Origin: an uncultured Allobaculum sp.
GTDB lineage: Bacteria > Bacillota_I > Bacilli_A > Erysipelotrichales > Erysipelotrichaceae
Reading direction: 5' to 3'
NCBI GenBank assembly: GCA_948467695.1
Contig: CAOKFJ010000093.1
Coordinates: 1-6,992, forward strand
DNA: 6,992 bases
In this document: in pieces, positions 1-5,406 of the stretch
How the letters are laid out: every line of letters starts with the position of its first letter
Numbering within the stretch: the first letter of the stretch is position 1
Notes under the pieces: generated by a model
Databases searched by the model: none
The model's input: the letters and a program-made list of their open reading frames with translations, nothing else
Told to the model about the DNA's origin: nothing
Translations under genes and position numbers: made by a program

Positions 1-120
1 CTCGGACCGGAGGGCGGTGCCGGAGGCGGCATGATCGTGGCGCAGGGCACACCGGAAGAAATCGTCAAATGCCCGGACAGCTTTACCGGCAAGTATCTCA
101 AGCCGCTGCTTCATCACTGA
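1..120 (+). CDS. uvrA: UvrA, excinuclease ABC subunit A, C-terminal end (partial)
   Basis: Only the last 39 codons and a TGA stop are in the window; the gene begins upstream. The visible residues start [20 protein letters not shown], the highly conserved UvrA C-terminus that follows the second ABC signature/Walker B region, and finish with a short tail ending KPLLHH. UvrA is the DNA-damage recognition ATPase of nucleotide excision repair; it works in the cytoplasm with UvrB and hands the lesion to UvrB/UvrC. The uvrA–hprK adjacency is common in Firmicutes. A strong terminator lies 46 bases after the stop, so uvrA probably ends its transcription unit here. Identity is secure from this tail; nothing can be said about the rest of the protein. 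Confidence 0.95.
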   Translation, partial: LGPEGGAGGGMIVAQGTPEEIVKCPDSFTGKYLKPLLHH

Positions 121-166
121 GCATACGCTCAATTCGGCAGCAGTCTGAAAAACTGAACGCACACGC

Positions 167-197
167 AAAAGAGCAGGAGAGAGATCCTGCTCTTTTT
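167..197 (+). terminator. Rho-independent terminator after uvrA
   Basis: A perfect 12-bp stem, AAAAGAGCAGGA (167-178) pairing with TCCTGCTCTTTT (185-196), encloses a 6-base loop. The last Ts of the stem form the U-tract, with one more T at 197. It lies 46 bases after the uvrA stop. The A/T pairs at the base make it potentially bidirectional, but no minus-strand gene ends here. Confidence 0.9.
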
Positions 198-537
198 GTA
201 AACGCTCCAGATGAAAAACAGGAGCGGAAAGCGGATTTTTTTGTGCAACAGAAACTGTTCATGGTCTGTTAACGTGCATGATGAAGATGTACAAAGAAGC
301 CCTTACAGAAATAAAAGAAAGCGGTTCAATGCCGGAAAAAAGGGAAATAGATGCCCGAAAACCGACATTTGTGTAAAGGGTGTCAATCATTTTGTTTTTA
401 TTGGAACAGGATATGGCTTACCATGCTAAAGTCTGACAGGATAAGAGAGACGAAATGCGCACGCATGCATAACCCTGTGTCTGTCAGACGTGCAGCAGCG
501 AGACAGAAGCCGCGTCATATGCAGACCGTACTGGTCC
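198..537. other. Gene-poor leader region between uvrA and hprK
   Basis: About 340 bases with no gene I can defend. Overlapping open frames exist but lack ribosome binding sites and family resemblance. The most protein-like is a 32-codon frame at 278-376 (begins MMKMYKEALTEIKES), but it has no Shine-Dalgarno sequence. A small hairpin AACAG-AAA-CTGTT sits at 247-259. A terminator separates uvrA, so the hprK promoter should be in this stretch, yet I could not find a -35/-10 pair with good spacing. TTGGAA at 401-406 lacks a good -10 partner. No catabolite-responsive element (cre) matched the consensus. The structured part near 431-489 is listed separately. Confidence 0.5.
431..489. repeat. 9-bp inverted repeat in the hprK leader
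   Basis: GTCTGACAG (431-439) and CTGTCAGAC (481-489) are perfect reverse complements 41 bases apart. Between them ATGC and GCAT (455-458 and 463-466) can form a smaller inner hairpin. The right arm ends 63 bases before the hprK start codon. In RNA this would be a closed domain in the 5' leader; as DNA it could be two half-sites for a regulator. There is no U-tract after it, so it is not a simple terminator. Function unknown. Confidence 0.45.
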
Positions 538-546
538 GGAAAGGAG
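538..546 (+). promoter_or_regulatory. Ribosome binding site of hprK
   Basis: GGAAAGGAG lies with its last base 6 bases ahead of the ATG at 553. It decides the start against an in-frame ATG at 490, which has no such motif and would add 21 residues not typical of the family. Confidence 0.85.
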
Positions 547-552
547 CGACGT

Positions 553-1497
553 ATGCCCAAGACAACCGTCCGAGAGCTAGAACAGAAATTCCACTGGGAA
601 AGAGTCGCTGGAAGCGAAGAAGCCCTTTCCCGTCCAATCACTCTGCCTGACATCAACCGTCCGGGTCTCGAGCTGGCTGGATATCTCTCCCATTCGCAGA
701 CAAAGCGCCTTATCGTCATCGGCGGAAAAGAGTACCGCTACATCACCGACGAGATGGATGAAATTTCCCAGCGCCGCGTCTTCGAATTCATTACTCATGA
801 CGATACACCGTGCATTCTGCTGACCGGCGGGCACGAATGTCCTCCGATTCTGCGCGAAATCGCGGATCGAAAAGATTTCCCCGTCTTCCAGACGAAAACG
901 AAAACGAGCCAGGTTGTGGTCAATGTCACAAACTTTCTCGATGAACTGCTTGCGCCCGCCATTCTGCTTCATGGCGAACTCGTGCTCATTTACGGTGTCG
1001 GCGTGCTGATCACCGGACCAAGCGGCATGGGCAAAAGCGAAATCGTGCTTGAGCTGATCAAGCGCGGACATCAGCTTGTCGCGGATGACCGTGTGGATCT
1101 CTACCGTATTCACAACACGCTCATCGGTAAAACCGCTCAGGTCATTTCCGGTTTTATGGAACTGCGCGGTGTCGGCATTATCGATGTGAAACGCCTGTAC
1201 GGCATCACTTCGGTAGCGCAGGCTGCGGAAATCAGTTTTGAAATTTCTCTGGTTCCCTATGATCCGAACGCGAAATACGACCGCATCGGTCTGGAAGCCA
1301 GAAAATATACCGACTACCTCGGCATCCCCGTACGCAAGATGACGATTCCCGTTACGTACGGACGACCGATGTCGACCGTCATCGAAACGGCTGTAACCAA
1401 CTACCTGCTTCAGCGCGATGGTTTTGATTCGGCCAAGAATTTTGAAGAACAGGTTCTTCTGGAAATCGAGCGAAACAGCCGCGAGGAAGAACACTAA
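553..1497 (+). CDS. hprK: HPr kinase/phosphorylase
   Basis: Bifunctional enzyme of 314 residues, close to the usual 305-320. It phosphorylates HPr of the sugar phosphotransferase system on serine using ATP or pyrophosphate, and removes the phosphate with inorganic phosphate to give pyrophosphate. This is the sensor step of Gram-positive carbon catabolite control, in the cytoplasm. The N-terminal domain (about 1-130) is the variable one. The catalytic domain shows HGELVLIYG from H140, Walker A GPSGMGKS at 155-162 (K161), the acidic pair D178-D179 in VADDRVD, and the HprK signature ELRGVGIID at 203-211. All expected catalytic positions are present. Proline as the second Walker A residue is a small departure from the D/S I remember in Bacillus and Lactobacillus enzymes. 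The next gene is a PpaX-type phosphatase, 91 bases away. Start chosen from the Shine-Dalgarno sequence at 538-546. Confidence 0.96.
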   Translation: MPKTTVRELEQKFHWERVAGSEEALSRPITLPDINRPGLELAGYLSHSQTKRLIVIGGKEYRYITDEMDEISQRRVFEFITHDDTPCILLTGGHECPPILREIADRKDFPVFQTKTKTSQVVVNVTNFLDELLAPAILLHGELVLIYGVGVLITGPSGMGKSEIVLELIKRGHQLVADDRVDLYRIHNTLIGKTAQVISGFMELRGVGIIDVKRLYGITSVAQAAEISFEISLVPYDPNAKYDRIGLEARKYTDYLGIPVRKMTIPVTYGRPMSTVIETAVTNYLLQRDGFDSAKNFEEQVLLEIERNSREEEH

Positions 1498-1501
1498 AAC
1501 A

Positions 1502-1515
1502 GACAGTATACTGTC
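1502..1515. repeat. 14-bp perfect palindrome after hprK
   Basis: GACAGTATACTGTC is its own reverse complement and begins 5 bases after the hprK stop codon. As RNA it forms only a 5-bp stem with a TATA loop; as DNA it has the symmetry of a dimer binding site. GACAG-N-ATA also occurs at 435-443 within the left arm of the hprK leader repeat, and CTGTCAG occurs at both 481-487 and 1511-1517. That similarity hints at a shared element but is too short to be conclusive. Confidence 0.5.
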
Positions 1516-1531
1516 AGTACACGCAAGGCAT

Positions 1532-1560
1532 AAGCGGGCGAATTATTCGTACCGCTTTTT
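1532..1560 (+). terminator. Terminator-like hairpin between hprK and ppaX
   Basis: AAGCGG (1532-1537) pairs with CCGCTT (1552-1557). The stem continues inward, past one bulged A (1551) and a G·T pair, with CGAA (1539-1542) against TTCG (1546-1549) and a 3-base loop. A run of five Ts (1556-1560) follows, two of them in the stem. It has the form of an intrinsic terminator with a short U-tract, so termination may be partial. The ppaX ribosome binding site begins 17 bases later, leaving little room for a separate promoter and suggesting read-through or attenuation. Confidence 0.6.
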
Positions 1561-1588
1561 CCATACATATAAAAAACAAGGAGGATTT

Positions 1589-2275
1589 ATGAACCGCACT
1601 CCCATGAACAGTCTCAATGTACAAAAGCACAAACTGCCGCTGCTGCTGTTCGATCTTGACGGCACGCTGATTGATTCGCAGTATCTTGTTTTCGAGACCT
1701 TTCGCCGCGTCTTCGCGCTGCGCAAACCCGACTACGCGCTTAGCGACGAAGAACTGTATTCCTTTTTCGGACCGACGCTTGAAGTGACATTCATGCGCTA
1801 TTTCCCGGAAGAAGAAGTGGAAGAGATCATTGATCTGTATCAGGTCATCAACCGCGATCTGCACTATACGCTGCTCAAGGAAATGCCGCATGCGCTTGAG
1901 ACGATTCAGGCGCTGCATACGAAGGGATATGAAATGGGCATTGTCTCCAACAAGCGCCGCGATCCGGTGCTGCTTGGCATGGAGATCTGCCAGCTCACAC
2001 CGTATTTCAGCCATGTGTTTGCCAAAGAAGATCAGCCTGAATGCAAACCTGCGCCCGGCGGAATCATCCACGCCGCAAAGACAATGGGCTATGAACCCTG
2101 CGAAACGGTATACGTCGGCGACAATGCCGCGGATATGCAGGCCTCAAGACGGGCAGGCGTCTTTGGCATTGGCTATACTTTAGATACAATCCAGAAAGAA
2201 GCACTGAAGAAGGAAGAGCCCTGGCATCTGATTGACGATCTGGCTTTGCTTCCTTCTGTTTTATTGGAGGTTTAA
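1589..2275 (+). CDS. ppaX: HAD-family phosphatase, PpaX-type pyrophosphatase
   Basis: A 228-residue haloacid dehalogenase superfamily hydrolase, slightly longer than Bacillus PpaX (about 216) because of an N-terminal extension of roughly 12 residues. Motif I is FDLDGT, with nucleophile D22 and acid/base D24. Motif II is the serine of GIVSNKRR (S120), motif III K153 in CKPAP, and motif IV VGDNAAD (D178, D182). A helical cap lies between D29 and about residue 100; it contains FFGPTLEVTF (59-68), closely resembling the FIGPSLHDTF stretch I recall from PpaX. PpaX hydrolyses the pyrophosphate released when HprK dephosphorylates seryl-HPr, and the position right behind hprK supports this role over a phosphoglycolate phosphatase. 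AAGGAGG at 1578-1584, four bases before the ATG, fixes the start; an ATG at 1604 has no such signal. The gene ends 6 bases before trxB and its last codons contain the trxB ribosome binding site, so the two are translationally linked. The substrate is inferred. Confidence 0.85.
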   Translation: MNRTPMNSLNVQKHKLPLLLFDLDGTLIDSQYLVFETFRRVFALRKPDYALSDEELYSFFGPTLEVTFMRYFPEEEVEEIIDLYQVINRDLHYTLLKEMPHALETIQALHTKGYEMGIVSNKRRDPVLLGMEICQLTPYFSHVFAKEDQPECKPAPGGIIHAAKTMGYEPCETVYVGDNAADMQASRRAGVFGIGYTLDTIQKEALKKEEPWHLIDDLALLPSVLLEV

Positions 2276-2281
2276 ACGACT

Positions 2282-3196
2282 ATGGAACGTGAATTTGATT
2301 TCGCTATCATCGGCGCCGGTCCAGGCGGTATGACCGCAGCGCTGTACGCATCCCGTGCCGGACTGCAGACGGTCATGATCGACGCTTCCGCGCCCGGCGG
2401 AAAACTGCTCAAAACCCACCGTATTGACAACTATCCCGGAGTGCCGACAGTCTCCGGATTCGAACTGGCAATGACCATGAACAAACAGGCAACTTCGTTT
2501 GGCGCCGAAATGATGTTCGGCAAGGTCGTTTCCGTAAACAAAGACAAACAGCTGTTTCTCGAAGACGGCACGATCATCAACGCCAAAGCGGTTCTGATCG
2601 CAACAGGCGCAAACGAACGTCTGCTCAACATTCCCGGAGAACAGGAAGCCATCGGGCATGGAGAAAGCTTCTGTGCCGTGTGCGATGGCGCGTTCTTCCG
2701 CAACAAGGAAGTCATCGTCATTGGCGGAGGAAATGCGGCGCTTGAAGAATCGCAGTTTCTTACCCAGTTCGCCAGCCATGTCACTATTGTGATTCGCCGG
2801 GATGAATTCCGCGCGACAGAACAGATTCAGCGCGAGATTGAAGAAAACGACAAGATCAGCGTGATCCGCCACCACACCCCGGAGCGCATCCTGATGGAGG
2901 ATGGAAAAGTATCCGGCATCGTGCTCAAGGATGTGGAAACAGGAATGGACATCACGATTCCCTGTCAGGGCGTTTTCCCGTATATCGGCCAGGATCCCGC
3001 AACAGAGTTTGCGAAAGATCTCGGCATTCTCGATGAAAAAGACTACGTTGTTGTCGATGACAAAATGGAGACATCCGCCGAGGGCATCTTTGCGTGCGGC
3101 GACTGCATTGCCAAAGATCTGCGCCAGGTTGTCACCGCATGCGGTGATGGAGCAATTGCCGGCGAACAGGCTTTCCATTACGTGCGCTCGCTCTAG
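2282..3196 (+). CDS. trxB: Thioredoxin-disulfide reductase
   Basis: A 304-residue low-molecular-weight flavoprotein that uses NADPH to reduce thioredoxin, keeping cytoplasmic thiols reduced. The FAD-binding motif GAGPGG is at 11-16. The redox-active disulfide is C131-A-V-C134 followed by DG. The pyridine-nucleotide domain has GGGNAALEES (148-157) and IRRDEFRA (171-178), whose arginine pair supports NADPH rather than NADH. The C-terminal FAD motif is GIFACGD (268-274), with RQVVTACGDGAIAG (281-294) close behind. Departures from the textbook pattern are N151-A152 where D-S is usual, and cysteines at 272, 275 and 287 around the second FAD motif. Both occur in some relatives as far as I remember. 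The start ATG lies 11 bases after GGAGG (2266-2270), which sits inside the end of ppaX. Transcription stops at the hairpin at 3244-3274. Confidence 0.96.
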   Translation: MEREFDFAIIGAGPGGMTAALYASRAGLQTVMIDASAPGGKLLKTHRIDNYPGVPTVSGFELAMTMNKQATSFGAEMMFGKVVSVNKDKQLFLEDGTIINAKAVLIATGANERLLNIPGEQEAIGHGESFCAVCDGAFFRNKEVIVIGGGNAALEESQFLTQFASHVTIVIRRDEFRATEQIQREIEENDKISVIRHHTPERILMEDGKVSGIVLKDVETGMDITIPCQGVFPYIGQDPATEFAKDLGILDEKDYVVVDDKMETSAEGIFACGDCIAKDLRQVVTACGDGAIAGEQAFHYVRSL

Positions 3197-3243
3197 ACAG
3201 ATCAGTCCCAAACAGCACGAATTTCACAACGGATTTGAATTGT

Positions 3244-3274
3244 CCCGGTTTCCATAGCGAAACCGGGATTTTTT
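3244..3274 (+). terminator. Rho-independent terminator after trxB
   Basis: A perfect 9-bp stem, CCCGGTTTC (3244-3252) with GAAACCGGG (3259-3267), has a 6-base loop and is followed by six Ts (3269-3274). It starts 47 bases after the trxB stop and closes the + strand unit. Confidence 0.95.
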
Positions 3275-3304
3275 ATACGGCATATCGCATGAATGCCGCA
3301 TAGC

Positions 3305-3349
3305 GAAAAAAATCTCCTGTTTCTGCCGCAGACGGCAAAAGCAGGAGAT
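3305..3349 (-). terminator. Rho-independent terminator of the deacetylase gene
   Basis: Read on the minus strand, ATCTCCTG pairs with CAGGAGAT and TTTTGCCG with CGGCAGAA, separated by one C/A mismatch, with one G·T pair and a 4-base loop. A run of Ts follows (the A-tract at 3306-3312 on the + strand). It lies 27 bases past the stop codon of the convergent gene. With the trxB terminator it forms a back-to-back barrier between convergent genes. CATAGCGAAA occurs both here (3299-3308) and in the neighbouring terminator (3253-3262). Confidence 0.92.
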
Positions 3350-3375
3350 GGAACAGGTGCAGGGAAAATCGAACA

Positions 3376-4851
3376 CTAGTTGTTTACGTTGTGGTGAACC
3401 GGCGGGGTGTCGGTGGTCAGTCCGCGGAATTCATAGCCGGCATCGCGGTATGCCTGAATGATTGCCGGAAGAGCATCGGCAGTTGTGGATTTGGTCGGCG
3501 AGTCATGCATGAGCAGAACGACTTTATCTTCACCGATCGATGCGGTGGCGCTTTCGACAAGCTGCGAGGGATCAACATCAATACCGGTAGCATCTGTCGA
3601 GTCGGCGTTCCAGTCGAAGTAGGCGTAGCCTTTTTTCTGCACTTCATCGACCAGACGAGTCATGATGCCCTCATTCGCGGACGAAACCAGATTGGACGAT
3701 CCGCCGGGGAAGCGGATGACTTTGGTTTCTACGCCGGTTTCGGATTTAACCAGATCGCTGATCTTCTGCAGATCATCGAAATACGCTTCTTCGCTGGCGT
3801 AAATGGAATCGTAGTCGTGGGAATACGTGTGCAGAGCAATCGTATGACCGTCATCGACGATTTCTTTCATCAGGCCGTTGTACTCCGGATTTGTTCCGGT
3901 CACGAAGAATGTAGCCTGCGCATTCATATCGCGAAGGATTCTCAGAATATCTTCGGTTGTCGCGGAAGGACCATCATCAAATGTCAGATAGCAGATTTTT
4001 TTGCCGAAATCGGGATCAGCTTCAACCGTTACGGTCTGGGTATAGCTCTGCTCGTTTCCAGAGATATCGCGCGTTGTCAGAATGACGGGATAATCGCCGG
4101 GTTCGGAGGTGTTGAGCATGCTTGTATCGACTTCGAGAACCGGATTTTCATCATGATCATCCTTGACGACAAGACTGCTCGAAGGATAGTCGAAGCCCTG
4201 TTTCATTGTCAGCTTTTCGGAAAAATCTTCAATGTCGGGAGCTTTAGTGTCTTCATAGCGTTCAAGTTTGGCTTTTTTTGTGGTTGTATTGTCGAAGTCG
4301 TCGCGGGCGGTCACGGAAATCGTGTAGTTTCCGGGCGCGCCGTTGGGATCATCGCCATCAATGCGCAGCGTGTAGTTGGACGGATCGCTGCAGCTGACAA
4401 GAAAGTCCTGCGGGGTTACGTTGTGGTTGGTGTCGACTTTGACATCCTGCACTTCGAGTTCCGGTCCTTTAGTGTCACGCACCTGAACCGTAAAGGGATA
4501 GCGTCTTCCCTTATAGATATAGGCGCATTCCGATGTTGAAATGGAATTCGTATCGACAGAGCCTTCAAACGAAACTTTGTCGTTGGAATCAAGGAAGACA
4601 CCTTTCAGGTTCGCTTTTGCATCAAAGGGTTCCTGGTACTGCGCAATGTAGGTTGTGCTGTGCATGGACAGCGGATTCAGCTTTTTGTAGCCGAAATAGG
4701 CGAGTGCAGAAAGCGCAACGGCGATCAGGGTAATGACAATCAGTGCAGACTTGCGAAGTCTGCGTCTTTTTTTTCTTTTCTGGGGTGCTTTTTGCGGGCG
4801 GTTCGTCGGCGCATGTGTCTGTGCCGGCTGGTTCAGATTCGGAACGGGCAT
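3376..4851 (-). CDS. Membrane-anchored polysaccharide deacetylase (NodB/PgdA-like) with Ig-like repeats
   Basis: A 491-residue surface enzyme of carbohydrate esterase family 4, expected to remove N-acetyl groups from an extracellular glycan, most plausibly peptidoglycan. A proline/glutamine-rich cytoplasmic tail and a basic stretch (25-34) precede one membrane segment (about 35-55) with no clear cleavage site, giving a type II anchor. Residues about 65-277 look like two or three Ig-like modules: DTKGP (126-130) and DTKAP (201-205) open repeats, and the later strands read PGNYTISV and PGDYPVIL. The NodB domain is complete: TFDDGPS at 290-296 (D292 base, D293 zinc), HTYSHDY at 341-347 (H341 and H345 zinc), RFPGGS (380-385), DWNADSTDA (413-421) and LLMHDS (446-451, catalytic H449). 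The start is set by AGAAGGAGA just upstream; an earlier in-frame ATG at 5013 lacks one and adds unrelated residues. It is a single gene converging on trxB and diverging from the PurD-like gene. Substrate is inferred. Confidence 0.92.
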   Translation of the reverse strand: MPVPNLNQPAQTHAPTNRPQKAPQKRKKRRRLRKSALIVITLIAVALSALAYFGYKKLNPLSMHSTTYIAQYQEPFDAKANLKGVFLDSNDKVSFEGSVDTNSISTSECAYIYKGRRYPFTVQVRDTKGPELEVQDVKVDTNHNVTPQDFLVSCSDPSNYTLRIDGDDPNGAPGNYTISVTARDDFDNTTTKKAKLERYEDTKAPDIEDFSEKLTMKQGFDYPSSSLVVKDDHDENPVLEVDTSMLNTSEPGDYPVILTTRDISGNEQSYTQTVTVEADPDFGKKICYLTFDDGPSATTEDILRILRDMNAQATFFVTGTNPEYNGLMKEIVDDGHTIALHTYSHDYDSIYASEEAYFDDLQKISDLVKSETGVETKVIRFPGGSSNLVSSANEGIMTRLVDEVQKKGYAYFDWNADSTDATGIDVDPSQLVESATASIGEDKVVLLMHDSPTKSTTADALPAIIQAYRDAGYEFRGLTTDTPPVHHNVNN

Positions 4852-4855
4852 ACAA

Positions 4856-4864
4856 TCTCCTTCT
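4856..4864 (-). promoter_or_regulatory. Ribosome binding site of the deacetylase gene
   Basis: AGAAGGAGA on the minus strand ends 4 bases before the ATG whose first base is 4851. It selects this start over the in-frame ATG at 5013, placing the basic stretch and membrane segment at the N-terminus as expected for a type II membrane protein. Confidence 0.85.
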
Positions 4865-4875
4865 GTTTTTATATG

Positions 4876-4894
4876 ATCAGAACAATTGTCTGAT
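4876..4894. repeat. Imperfect dyad ahead of the deacetylase gene
   Basis: ATCAG (4876-4880) and CTGAT (4890-4894) are inverted arms around the self-complementary octamer ACAATTGT (4882-4889), with a single extra A at 4881. The dyad ends 25 bases upstream of the start codon, just before its ribosome binding site. It could be an operator or a leader hairpin; no regulator is known. Confidence 0.4.
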
Positions 4895-4930
4895 TGGTTT
4901 TGGTTGTGCAATATGAATACAGGTGATCCT

Positions 4931-4949
4931 GTACAAATACCGGTACAAA
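4931..4949 (-). repeat. Tandem TTTGTAC boxes upstream of the deacetylase gene
   Basis: On the minus strand TTTGTAC occurs twice, 12 bases start to start (GTACAAA at 4931-4937 and 4943-4949 on +). Beside it TACAGG and CCTGTA (4918-4923 and 4928-4933) form an inverted repeat. Tandem boxes about one helical turn apart are typical of OmpR-family response regulators. Assigning one is speculation. Confidence 0.35.
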
Positions 4950-5353
4950 AAACGCTATCTCCTATTGTCGGAAAGGACACGCGCTTTGGCAACTCTTCAG
5001 CCAGAACTTTCATCAGTCAGGCGGCAGTTCAATGCTCATTCAATGTACCAAAAAGCAGTCTCGAATGGGGTGCGCATATCTTAAAGTTTTCTAGTGTTTT
5101 TGCATTTCTCAGGATGCCTGAATACGCGCTGCAAAAAGAATGCGAAGAATGAATAATTGTCTGAAAAAGATTGCACGAAAACAAAATAATTATAGTGAAA
5201 TACAGTCTATAGTTTGGCAAAATAAACGAGTATGCCCAAAAAGCGAAAGTTCAGGCGCGATTGGCGTTTATTGCACGTATGGTGAAAAAATCGACAAAGT
5301 AAACACGAGTTCTATGCGCCTGCACGGATATGGCCGGACGCGCGGATTGTGCA

Positions 5354-5362
5354 TGGTATGAT
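5354..5362 (+). promoter_or_regulatory. Possible extended -10 promoter of the PurD-like gene
   Basis: TGGTATGAT fits the extended -10 form TG-N-TATNAT, with one mismatch to TATAAT. The start codon is 44 bases further on, giving a short leader with the ribosome binding site AGAAGGTGAT at 5391-5400. No good -35 box lies 16-18 bases upstream, which an extended -10 promoter can tolerate. Confidence 0.4.
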
Positions 5363-5406
5363 GATTCACACGAGATATGCATACCTGAACAGAAGGTGAT
5401 TTATAA

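Larger units (their letters stand above)
4852..5406. other. Divergent intergenic region between the deacetylase and PurD-like genes
   Basis: About 555 bases between two divergently read genes. Open frames are present (for example 4886-5152 on + and 5029-5220 on -). None has a ribosome binding site, family motif or convincing composition, so I treat them as chance. The deacetylase side (4876-4949) carries a dyad and a direct repeat, listed separately. AATTGTCTGA occurs twice, at 4884-4893 and 5155-5164. Several TATAGT boxes (5191-5196, 5208-5213) lack well-spaced -35 partners. The section 4950-5150 shows nothing I can name. The length is generous for two promoters and could hide a small RNA, but no hairpin with a T-run is visible. 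Confidence 0.5.

Noticed and set aside
311..336. Possible catabolite-responsive element around GAAAGCGGTTCA
   Set aside because: The spacing within the motif is one base off the cre consensus and symmetry is poor.
278..376. 32-codon frame beginning MMKMYKEALTEIKES between uvrA and hprK
   Set aside because: The peptide looks plausible, but there is no ribosome binding site, no recognisable family and no linked promoter. I would need conservation in relatives to call it a gene.
577..1494. Long minus-strand open frame opposite hprK
   Set aside because: It mirrors the codon pattern of hprK, which has unmistakable motifs on the + strand, and shows none of its own. The same applies to the long antisense frames opposite ppaX, trxB, the deacetylase and the PurD-like gene.
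3278..3298. CGGCAT/ATGCCG inverted repeat between the two terminators
   Set aside because: A 6-bp stem with a 9-base loop and no T-run, wedged between two stronger terminators; no independent role can be supported.
4866..4873. TATAAA (minus strand) as the -10 box of the deacetylase gene
   Set aside because: It lies so close to the start codon that transcription would begin inside the ribosome binding site, and no -35 box is correctly spaced.
4852..5013. N-terminal extension of the deacetylase to an ATG at 5013
   Set aside because: The extra 54 residues include no signal or family match, and the AGAAGGAGA ribosome binding site sits directly before the ATG at 4851.
4886..5152. 88-codon + strand frame in the divergent intergenic region
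   Set aside because: No ribosome binding site, odd composition and overlap with the upstream control region of the deacetylase.
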